From: Trichoderma breve | Taxonomy: Eukaryota; Ascomycota; Sordariomycetes; Hypocreales; Hypocreaceae | Direction: 5' to 3' | DNA: 64,000 nucleotides | Assembly: GCF_028502605.1 (NCBI RefSeq) | Contig: NC_079232.1 | Coordinates: 5,208,001-5,272,000, forward strand | Part shown: positions 43,708 to 53,793 of the stretch, piece after piece | How the letters are laid out: each line of letters begins with the position of its first letter | How positions within the stretch are numbered: the stretch's first letter is position 1 | Program-made: the position numbers and the translations under genes | The notes under the pieces: model-generated | What the model saw: only the letters and a program-made list of their open reading frames with translations | Told to the model about the DNA's origin: nothing | Database searches by the model: none

Positions 43708-44510
43708 GGGAGCTGATGGAAATAATGGCGCGAGTTGCGTGTTTAGCAATCAAAGTTTCAGCATCAGGGATAGATTTATACTGGCTACTGTACTCACTTA
43801 CATATTCATATCATACTTATTGCCAATGCATACATAACACCAAGCACATCTCCTACCTTTTCATACACGATGTGATTATCTTATGGCCGTCTCTCAATGG
43901 TCACAGACGATCATCATGGATATAATCATAACAAATCATTCAATTTAGGCACTCTCAAACAGAGGCAGATAGGGCGGAGGGAAATAATATGCAAACCCAA
44001 CCTGCAAGAAACATTTGCATGCTACTTAAACTAGAAAGGATTCCACAACTAGCTCTCTGCCTAGAGCCACCAAAATCCATATGGAAAAAAGAGGAGAATC
44101 TCAACACAGGGCAAGGGAAAGAATAAAGGGAAAATAAGCAACCATCCCAAACTGATAAGGAAAAAAAGGAGTTTGCAAAACAAACCTACCGGCCTTGTAG
44201 CAAACGCCGTTATCCTCCACACTCCTCCCCGGTGAATGTGCCTCTATTAGCGTCAAGGGTCACTTTTCTTCAACAAACGTTTCCCAATTACGCCAATAGG
44301 GCGGATATCATGATGCTCTGATCGGTGGTACACCGTCGGTCCCCAAAGTCATGTGTCCTTCCTGTTCTGATTTCAATCTTGAAAATATCCATCACCCCAG
44401 GGGGGGTTATGATCTGCCGTATAAAGAATGTGAAAAGCGCTATCGGATAGCCCAGCGTTGCGTTTATCGCTTCTTTAACCGTAAATTATCGTGCGCGTCG
44501 ACAAATCCAT
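43708..44510. other. Convergent 3' regions of BMS1 and RTN1
   Basis: 0.8 kb without a supported gene. AT-rich near 43780-43940 and purine-rich near 44090-44180. Both transcripts probably end here. Confidence 0.5.
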
Positions 44511-45754
44511 TTAGGCATGGATGGGTTCTTGAGGAACAACTGGTTCGGTGGCCTTGGGCTCCTCGGTAGGAGGGGAAGGGAATTCAGGGGACTTCTTGGC
44601 GGCTCCGGGAGCAACGCCGTGGCCGCGCAGGATCTCCTGGACCTTTCCAGTGTAGTCTCCAGCATACTGCTTGCCGACGGCGGCGAGATGGTCGGCCTGC
44701 TTCTGAGCAGCATCTCGAACCTGGGCAGTTTGGGCATTGATAGCATCGGCAGCAGTCTTGAGCTGCTCGTCAATAAACTCCTGGTTGGTGGAGTAGATCA
44801 GGGGGGCGAAGAAAGCAATGGAGGTTCCGATGATGGCAAGAACCCAGTAGGGCAGCACCTTGATCAGGAGGCCTGAGATGAAGGCAGCGACGCAAGCCTA
44901 GGGTGAGAATAATTTAGCTCTTAGTCAATCAAACCACAAAGCTCGCATGCGACTTACGGCAGCCGAAACGCCGACATTCTCAACAAAGATGATGCGCTGG
45001 CTTTCAATCAAGAAGAAGTTGATGAGTCCGTGAGCGTCGCTAACCAGCCTCTCAAAGGTATCGCGGGAAAGTGTGTAGTACTGGCGGGGACGGAACTGAG
45101 AGGCCAGGCCGTTACTAAGGACCAGTTTGCCAGCAACCTCGGCAGCAACAGTGGTAGCCAAAATCATCCAGGACAATGAAAGAGTCCAGCTAAAGAGGTT
45201 GAGGTACCGAACGGCGATGATGGTAGCAACGACGGAAACATAGGCGATGGCCGAGTTGCCTGCAGGGAACAGTCAAAAGTTAGCATGAAAAGCCGTGCCA
45301 TGCTCGCCATGATTCGCTGTATCCAGAGGTAAAAGTGATCCCACACACACGAAGGAAAACAGGTGGGTGCATCGCAGCTAGAAAGTGGGCATATGTTTGC
45401 AGTAGGCAGCGGGCATTACTCACGAGGGTTCTTCCAGGACAAAAGCTGGGAGAAGAGCGAATGGTAGGGCGTCAAGGGCTGTTCAGTGCTGCCGTTGGCG
45501 GCTTCTAGAGCTCATCGTCAGCTATACAGGAGGGGCAAGTGGCGGTTGTGAGGCCTTGTTCTGTCACATGCAAAACTGCCCAACCCAAGCGTCAGCATCC
45601 GTCATCCATGATATTACTGGGCAGACCCCGTTTCCTTGTATGTAGGTACGGGATCGATCGAGCGGTAGGCAAGTGGGAAAAGGAGCAGAAGCGTAGCAGT
45701 GCGCCCACATACCTTACTGGAATGGCCATTTACTGCGCCAGCTGTATCAGCCAT
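44511..45754 (-). CDS. RTN1: Reticulon-like ER membrane-shaping protein
   Basis: Four exons read leftward (45754-45718, 45504-45424, 45259-44958, 44897-44511) give 268 residues, MADTAGAVNGHSK..EPIHA. Splices restore the opening of the reticulon domain, PYHSLFSQLLSWKNPRNSAI. Two long hydrophobic hairpins follow: AIAYVSVVATIIAVRYLNLF with SWTLSLSWMILATTV, and ACVAAFISGLLIKVLPYWVL with AIIGTSIAFFAPLIY. The C-terminal tail is a charged helix and Pro-rich end. Reticulons wedge into the ER membrane to form tubules and curved sheet edges and help shape nuclear pores. The tiny first exon (37 nt) was set by frame and by the strong GTAAGG donor; a GTATGT donor 4 nt on would break the frame. Confidence 0.92.
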
Positions 45755-48728
45755 GATGATTGCTTTGTTTTGCTTTGTCGTCGGGAATTTGATTGGAGAG
45801 ACTTTTTTTCTTGGAGGGGTCTGTCGGTCGCACTACCCTGGCGAGAGCTCCTGTGATGCGGGCGGCGGCGAAGAGAGGTCGGAAGCTCTGGATTTCTAGG
45901 GCTGGACAGCTGTCGTCTCAGTATCAAACCAGAGATAGGAAGGGGACGAAGGAAAACAGAAAAAAACAACTGCGCAGAGCCAGAGGCGGCCAAAGCAACG
46001 GAGCGTCTCCTTCTGGCCTGTAGGGAAGCAGGAGGTGGTGATTCGGACAACGTACCTTTTTTGCGATGTGCTGATGGAGGAGAGAAGAGTCGCAGTTCGG
46101 AGGAGGGGGGAAAAGCGCTGAAAGTATGGCGGCAGGTGGGATGCTTTTTTTGCTTGCCCTGGACTGGAGTGTGCAAGAGAGAAGTTTATGGAAGGACCTA
46201 GGCCTGGTCTTTCAGGTGATGGTCTGGTGGAAGCTGCGGGCAAGCTTGCTCTTGCTAGCGGCAGGTGTCGACGTGGTTGTGACGCTGCGATTTTGTGCGC
46301 CCCTCCACTTGCTGCCTGCCAGTTTTTCTGCGGCACTGGTTTTGCTATTTTATCGATTTTTTAATTTATCTACTTTACTTTAAGGAGACGATTCTGGGGC
46401 TCTTTCCTCTTTCGTATCTTGTGGCTTCTATCAAATATAACCTTTTGGGTCTTTTCTTTGTCCCTTTTTTTTCCTCCCTCCTCCTCGCTACTAAAGTACT
46501 TGCTGGATGTTACGGAGTACCTCCACCAGAAACAACACCTTCCCACTCTGAGAAATGAGGAAAAAACTAGGGGAAAACACAAAATCACATCAAAATCAAA
46601 ATTAACATGTGCTGGTGGGGAACTGGTCTCCTGCTCTGCGGCGAAGAGGGTACCTGTTCGGTATGCACAAAGTACCTTAGCTCCGCCAGTGGAGTCTCTT
46701 TGTGGAGGGCCAGCGCGGAACAGGTACAAGCTCGGGCTCGTAAAGCTACAAGACCGCAGGCATGATGCAACACGATGGCGCTAAGAGCAAAGAGCTGCGA
46801 CAAGGTGCTACAAGGCAAGCATCGTCACCTGCCCACCAATGACGCAGCGCCCTGAAAGCTCCATGAATCGCTACAATCTTGCTGTTCTGCCCACATCCGC
46901 TCGCCCACGTTGCCTCTTTAATTATCACGAGAACTCCCTTGCCTTTGCTGTATGTAGGAGTACCTATACTCAAGGAGGTGCTTGTATGCACCAGACCCGA
47001 CCCGAGCATCTGCATCAGCATCTTACCTTACAGTAGACGCCCAAGTACTACTAGGTAGATACTAGGTAGGTATCCGACGCCTGCTGATGCGCTCAAACCA
47101 AGACCGTGATGCCGAACCGTCGCAGATAAGCAAAACGAGACCTCTGCAGCCAACCAGGCGCAAAGCCGCCCCCGGGGAGCCAAGCGGCATCATGTATCAT
47201 GTACTGTAGCAGCACTGCTGCACGCATGCATGAGACTGTAAAAGCCAACAGGCCTGTCTGACGAACCAATAGTGCTCCGTTAGAGAGATTAGAATAGTAC
47301 CAAGGCTGGTTTAGATGCTCCGTAAATGCGAAACTCTTTTTCCCCCATTAGTTCCATGCAATCGGCAAGCATCAACCTACCACAGCGCGCCCAGTAAGTT
47401 GATATTACAGGTCGAAGGCAACATGCTCGGCACCTCCACAGCTTCCAAATCTACAAAGGTCGGAATGGTGGCATCATGCCGCCCAAACCTTTTAGTCCCG
47501 CCAGGGCGCTCTTCCGCTCTCCCGCCATCTTCGCACATGGGGTTTGCTTTTGCCTTTTTCATCATGTTCTCGATCTCATGTAAATCATCCGTAGCACGAG
47601 AAACGGTCACTCGCCTTAGTTGCCTCCGGTTTCCGGTCCAGGCACGACGAGGCTTTGGACAAAGAGAGCATCAGCTGCCTTTAGCTAGGGCACGTGCTCC
47701 ATTGCCGCCATTGGTCATTCATTGGTCAGGTTCTGTCGCGATGTGCTGCCTAGGCTAACAGGTAGATATGATATGAGCTCTCGTATCTGTGTGATGCAAG
47801 GGAGTTGTAAAGGTCATATTGATGGTAAGAACCTTGGTGGTTGACTCCGACACGCCTTGTCTCCTGGGGGCTCTAGGTTAGTACTACTTACTGGCTCGAT
47901 ACATGTGCGCTGCGATATTCCTTTGACGGTGTGGTCGATCTGCCTTCAATTTTGTCCTTTTGTATTAAACTACAGAGACTCTCAAGATAAATAGCCAGTT
48001 CAGGATAGGAGACTATAGGTTGAAAACTGCTCATTGTGCTAAGGACTCCTAATAATGCTACACTATTCGGCCAACGTGAACCGGAAGTGTGAGGTTCAGA
48101 GAGCGCCCAGACTTGCTATTGCATGACATCATAAAGTTACCAGTTCGTACCACAATAGGCAGGACTACAAGCCAGCAACCGTAGTCTTTCTATGTTTTGG
48201 CACTGGACAGCGAAGCACAATAGGTACATAGTTAGTAGGTATTTTGATGAGTCCGATAAGTACCTATGACATTGAAAACCGGGCAGATATATGGCGTGTT
48301 GGGGGCAGGCACTAGCTGCGACAGTGCAGGAAACAGCGATGGGAAGGTGCCCACGAGCATTATCAACGAGAGCTGACTAAAGAAGATTATAACTTCATTA
48401 TCAACTTGAAATCTCCGGAAGAATTGGTCAGAGCAGTAGGCGAGATGATTCAACAAGACGGAGCACTCGAGCGTACCGCGGACGCTGAGGAATCTCAAGC
48501 CACACCTTTCTCATGTCCAAACCTTCATCGTGGGGGTGTTTGTGACAACTGCTCTTTGTGTGGCTGTAGCGGTTTGAATCTGGGGTCTTATCACCCTCAC
48601 GCTTCAATTAACCCTCTGCTGTCAATTCTTGATGAAACTGGGGCTATGGTCTCGACACATTGGCTAACCCAAGTCGAGTTTCGCAATCACCTCTCGTGCA
48701 GGTCGCTTTTCCACGTTGGGAGAAGGGC
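45755..48728. other. 3-kb intergenic region, RTN1 promoter to amidase
   Basis: No convincing gene. The left part (45755-46560) should hold the RTN1 promoter; on the RTN1 strand it is rich in C/T runs. Between 46640 and 47070 there are several GGTACC/TACCTTAG/CTAGGTAG words. A diverged repeat copy occupies about 47363-47830. Rightward frames after 48400 are antisense to the amidase. Confidence 0.5.
47363..47830 (+). repeat. Long direct repeat, copy A
   Basis: Shares two blocks with a second copy at about 52909-53105, both in the same orientation. Block 1 (47363-47450) contains ACCTACCACAGCGCGC and CACAGCTTCCAAA. Block 2 (about 47690-47820) contains TGCCGCCATT, GGTCAGGTTCTGTCGCGATG, TGTGATGCAAG and TGTAAAGGTCATA. 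About 240 nt between the blocks are absent from copy B. No reading frame or terminal inverted repeat is evident, so its origin is unknown. Confidence 0.75.
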
Positions 48729-50981
48729 TCAACTCTCTTCAACAAGCGCTTGCGGCGGCTTTCGAGCTGGAAACGTAGCCTCCCAGGCACTCATGAGCTG
48801 GACGAGGAGAGCCTCTTGGTGTCTTCCGGCCAGGGCGGTAAGCCCAAAGGGACGGCCGTTAAAGTCGAGGGACGACAGTGGCATCGCGGCAACAGGGTAG
48901 CCTAAACGACATCGTGATGGTGAATTTAGTCAACTGCGCATCCTTTGTCCGAGATTGGTTGTGTGACACTCACCACCGCTCGAGGCCATGGTTGAAATGA
49001 AGCCATCAGCTGGGCCAATGATGACGTTGACTCCATGGGTTTGAAAGACGCGCTCCACCCCAAAATCCCTCGCCACCTTGCGCATGTGGGCGAACAGGCG
49101 GTCATACTCTGCCGCAGAAACGTTCTGGTTCTCATATTTGATGAAGGTGTCCTGTCTCGGATGATCTATATACTCTCGTCAGCGGCGAGTAATGCGACTC
49201 CCCATCTGCGAATCATTTACATACACAGGGGCAACTCCTCATCTGCGTGTTCTTTGTTGAACTTGATAATGTCAGTAATGGTGCGCATCTCGCTCTCTCC
49301 AAGGTCCTGAAGGTAAGCTGTGAGGTCTCTTTTCATATCGGACACTGTAGAGAATCATGTCAGGCGAGTGGCAGGAGAAGCTAACAAATTCTGGCTAGTA
49401 ACATACTGGTGATGATATCCAGAGTATTTTTGCCTTCCAACTCAAATGCATCGACTGTAACAAGGCCGACGTCGTCGACGAATTTGTCTACTTTTGTCTT
49501 GATCAAATCGTACGCCTCACGAGTCTCCTTCAACTAGCTCCAAGTCAGTCGTGGTGACGAGGAATTTGGCTGCTGGGGATGTTATGTACTATCTGGGCTT
49601 CGGCGCCGTCTACCGGCTTTATGAAGCTGTCCGGGTATCTCCACTTCGAATAGTCGAGAGTTGCAGCCGATATACCGGACCATGAGCCGGTAAAGTTTTT
49701 TGTGTATGACTCGGACGGAGACCTAGAGGCGAGAACATCAAGCAGCACCGCAAGGTCATAGGAAGTCTTGGTCATTGGCCCAGCCGAATCAAAGTTGGTT
49801 GACATGGGCACTATACCGTGCTGGGGGATGAGGTCAATGGTGGGCTTGATGGTATACAGGGCTGCTCTTCCTGCTGGGCAGAGGAACGATCTGTCGGTCT
49901 CGGTGCCGATGGAGATGGGGGCGTAGCCGGCTGACACGCCAACAGCGGAACCGGATGACGAGCCCGAAGGATTCTTGAGGCGGGTTAGGAACATTCCCTG
50001 CTTCGAGAACATGAGTTTAAGGCTCACCGAGTGTCCGTCTTTGCAATCCTCAGGCCACCACGGACATAGGCAGACTGCACTTGGCCGCCGATGGCAGACC
50101 AGCCACTCGGCATCATGGAACCACTGTTATACAAACCATTAGATGTCTTTGGGTGAAGGAAACCCCCCGGGTATCCTTACCGAGAATTGGAGAACTCCTA
50201 CAACACAATATATGTTAGTTACTCCTCCAGATCGATACGGGACGGGGGAAGCATACGCTGAGATTAGCCTTGCCCAGGATAATAGTGCCCGATGCAATAA
50301 GCTATGTTGATCCCAGTCGGTCAGAAATCTGAGAAGGAGTACGAAATATATAGGAATCACTGTACCAAATCAACGAGCTTGGCGTTTTCCTTGGGCTTGG
50401 AATTCCAGAGCGAGAGACTGCCCGCCGTTGTTCGAAGACCGGTGTTTGGGTGTGTCGCGATGTTATCCTATTAGGCGGCCCCGTTAAGGAACCACGATAC
50501 CTCAATTCACAATCCACGCGACACGTACCTTGACGAGCACGGGGATTCCGTGCAGTGAACCGCGGACCTTGCCGGCAGCTCTCTCCTCGTCCAGAGTCTT
50601 GGCGACCTCTTGGAGGATATCCAGGGGCGTAGTCTGGATCATGGCATGGAGGTAGCCGTCATGCTTCTGGATCTGGGCGAGACAGGCATCGACAAGACCG
50701 GTGCTGGTGATGGAAACAGCAGTCAACATCTGCTGGAGAATTTTGGCGTCGGCCGTGCGTAAGTTGGGCACCATCTTGATCATATACGAGCGAAAGGCGA
50801 AGCTAATAGGGGAGTTGTGGCGGCACACGAAGTTGCGGAGAGGACTGAACAATGTCATGAATGCCGGGCTAGCCAGCAGGCCCCAGACTGCGAGCTTGAG
50901 CAAACCGGAGACCGGAGGCGAAGAGGAGGAGACAAATGCTGGTGTCCAGGAACTAACGTTAAGCACGGGGTTCGCCATCAA
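48729..50981 (-). pseudogene. Amidase-signature enzyme with one frameshift
   Basis: Ten exons read leftward (50981-50529, 50467-50366, 50301-50257, 50197-50181, 50123-50028, 49973-49590, 49533-49407, 49344-49225, 49165-48974, 48901-48729), about 569 residues. The amidase signature is clear: catalytic Lys in GIPVLVKDNIATHP, the Ser-rich loop NPSGSSSGSAVGVSAGYAPI, and EFSNSRGSMMPSGWSA. The family hydrolyses amides with a Ser-cisSer-Lys triad. Exon 5 breaks: it reads SAYVRGGL in one frame, then PEDCKDGHS in the next, and only this shifted frame joins NPSGSSSGS in exon 6. One nucleotide modulo three is missing near 50053. All other exons and splices are intact. Also, GTETDRS stands where the family usually has GTETDGS. 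It is a very young pseudogene or a sequencing error. Confidence 0.85.
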
Positions 50982-51221
50982 ACATTGAGCGCCTGCAGGT
51001 CCAAGCGGTGGACCAGAACGCAGTTATGATACTGCTGGCATGTTGTCATGCTACACTGCTTCCAAGGTATCGACAACGCGGTCTCGCACCAGTGCAGAGC
51101 TCTTTAATGTTTTTGATACATGGTTGGATTACAACAAGGTATTACTTCTGGATCAAGGCTAACAATCTATCTCGGCCTGATTCGTTTCCGTTGACTTAAG
51201 GTACTCTCAAAACCTCAGTGT

Positions 51222-52464
51222 CTACATAAGAACATTCTCCTTGAACCATGGTATATAGGTATCCCTTGCCCAGGCAGTCAGCCGGCGGACACCAGCAATG
51301 ACCGAGTAAATATCCATCAAGCTCTTGGTGGTGCCAAACACCCACTCCGCCCAAAGCGTGGTTTTCCCTTCATTATACGTGGAGATGACAAGATGCCATC
51401 GATTGCCTTGTACAATGATGCCTGGGATAAAGCCAAGTTTCGACAACACCGCACGCTCTTCTGCCTGGAATTCTTCTTCTCCTTCATCAGCCCCTTTAGC
51501 TACGCGTTGTTTCTGAAGCTTCCGACGAACGGCCCATCTAAGGAAAGCCCACTGGGAAGCATGCCAGATGCCGATTTGCCCTTGAGCCTTGTCCCATTCC
51601 ACTCCGGGCTTCCTGGTGCCGATGCCGAGTACAAGGGGGCGAAGTTGGAGAGGTTCAAAGTCGGTATGGTTGACAGTTGCAGTGGGCGCAGTCATGCAAA
51701 ACTCAGCCATGGCCGCCCTGAGTTCCTGATTCTGGTCGAGCGAGGCGTATATGCAGACGTCAATCATCCTGCCTGTGGATGACATCGGTTCGAATTCTCG
51801 ATCCGGTCGGGCTCTGGTGCTGTAACGAGCAACAGATGATGAAACTTAGCATGGTTTCTTGTATCTATACGCTGGTAAGAAGTGTGGAAGCTTACCAAAG
51901 TATGGCATTAAAGTCATCGCACTGTCCACCAAGACGGTCTTCGAATATGCCCCGAAGCAAGCGTAGAAGAACCTCACCATTCCACATAAGTTCTTCACCC
52001 TGAAACTTTTCACACTCGACGGCCCTTGCTAAAATGATTTTGACCTCTTCAAAAGACGGGATCCGGCCAGGCAAATCATCGTCGTGGCCTTGGGGTATGA
52101 AAGAAGAGTCCCATCTTCTTAGTGACATTGGTTGATCCTTGAGCTTTTCCTCAATGGTCGACTTCAAAGCATGTGGTACAATATCACGACCACGTCCGAT
52201 GTCATCCATGAGAAAGAACAGCTCCTTGGCGGCATCAGGTACCGTGTTCTCATTGAGGACTTGATATTCTACACTGGCCTCACATAGGCGCAGGCTCATC
52301 ATCTGTCTTTCTGGCGGTGACACTCCTGAGATGGAGCTCTCCTCAGAAGCCGATGAGGAGATTGAAGCCGAATCACTTTCAACGTTATGAAAGCCTGGAC
52401 GAGATGTTCCATTGAACTCGGACAGCGATGGAAATCGGCGTGTTTCTGGGGTGGTTAATGTCAT
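51222..52464 (-). CDS. Fungal PD-(D/E)XK nuclease-like domain protein
   Basis: Two exons read leftward (52464-51896, 51819-51222) give 388 residues. The N-terminal third is Ser-rich and disordered. The C-terminal domain matches the PD-(D/E)XK-like family common in Fusarium and Trichoderma: WNGEVLLRLLRGIFEDR, an Asp in GRMIDVCIYASLD, NHTDFEPLQLRPLVLGIGTR, AQGQIGIWHASQWAFLRW, IPGIIVQGNRWHLVIS and the end TYIPWFKENVL. Where relatives usually read I-E-T-K in the third core strand, this one reads I-G-T-R, which would remove the catalytic Glu and Lys. The fold is probably kept and nuclease activity lost. The cellular role of this family is unknown. It lies between the amidase and repeat copy B. Confidence 0.85.
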
Positions 52465-53793
52465 GTTTACTTGTTATTGTCGTCGGTGTCCCAGCAAAAG
52501 CTTAGCAGGAGGATTTGGCGAGACGATTGTCGGGCACAGATTTTGCGTGTTCTGGGAGGAAGAACGTGCTCGGAGTGCTCAGGAAGACCTTTGAACCCAA
52601 GCAGGAATATTCCCCGTTATCTATGATCTCGATGACTTGCTATCAACATATCACGACGAGATGCATTGTTGTCATAAACAGCCGAGCGCGCGAGAGACGC
52701 GATATCTTGCATAGGTAAGTAACGCTTCTATGCACTGCTTTACACATGTACGGAGCTCATTGGCCCAAATAGATGAAGTACCAACTCGGGGTAAAAGCCA
52801 CGAAGTGTCACCCTCCAACAACGGAAGACGAGGTTTCGGTTTGAAAAGCGGAGACTTTGCGTTCATCGAACCAAAGAGCTTCCGAGAGCCCTGTCGCAAA
52901 ATGAAACCGGCGAGCATCGACCTACCACAGCGCGCTTAGTTATTCAATATCACGGACACGTCGAGGCACAGCTTCCAAACTTTCTCGCCACGAAGCATGT
53001 GATCCATCGCCGCCATTCGTTGGCCAGGTCCTGTTGCGATGTGATACCGAGGCCTCTTCTGCAGCTGTGATGCAAGTGAGATAAATGTAAAGGTCATACT
53101 CACCGCTGGTAATAGCAACAAGTCAGTCATTTCCGCAGTACATCGTATTCGTAGAAGCAGGCAGAAGAAGGGACCAGAAGCCAAGAGGGAGAGACAAATG
53201 AAAGACAAAGCACAAGCTACGCCGACTTCACATGTGCTGCAATGCAATGACACCCCGTTGCTCACGATGCATCCTCAACCCCTGTGCTAGGTATTTGCGT
53301 CCGCTATGTCTGCTCAAAACTGCCTCGCAAGCTTCGGCTCACATGAATATCCTCTGACCCATCCCATGCCATCAAAAAAACTCCGTGCTAAGTTGGAAGA
53401 AAAAAAAGAACGAAAAAGAAGAGAAGAGCAAAACACGCCTCGCTCCAATATGAGCTGACCCTAATGCATAGATGAAAAAGACAGAAAGAAACAAACAAAC
53501 CGGGCTTGTCCGTCCAAGAACCAACACCCTCCGTTCTACCGTGGCCATTCCTCCCAAGAGTGAAACCCTTCCCGTACGAGTAGCGCGCCCTCCCAAGCAA
53601 ATGCAACCTTGATGAGCAGCAGGTCAAGGGCTCATTTCCACAAGTCGTGCATTGTAATCAAAGGCCCCAAGTAGGTGGCGACAACAACGCGTATGGGTAT
53701 TTCCCAATCCGACCTGCTCGGTGGCATGCTATTCTCCCATCTCTTTATCCGGACCTATCCTCTCTCTTCCTCTCCCACTCCGCTTCCCATGTC
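52465..53793. other. Intergenic region between PD-(D/E)XK-like gene and GYP5-like gene
   Basis: 1.3 kb, no supported gene. It holds the promoter of the leftward PD-(D/E)XK-like gene, repeat copy B (about 52909-53105) and, on the right, probable 3' UTR of the GYP5-like gene. A-rich DNA occurs near 53395-53430. Confidence 0.5.
52909..53105 (+). repeat. Long direct repeat, copy B
   Basis: Shorter relative of copy A at 47363-47830. Block 1 (52909-52981) shares CTACCACAGCGCGC and CACAGCTTCCAAA; block 2 (about 52993-53100) shares CGCCGCCATT, TGGCCAGGTCCTGTTGCGATG, CTGTGATGCAAGT and TGTAAAGGTCATA-type words. Several C/T differences separate the copies, so the duplication is old. Confidence 0.75.

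Noticed and set aside
50028..50057. A 30-nt intron to explain the amidase frame change
   Set aside because: Too short for a fungal intron and leaves the wrong phase. The 54-nt intron with a CCTAAC branch point fits, but still needs one extra nucleotide in exon 5.
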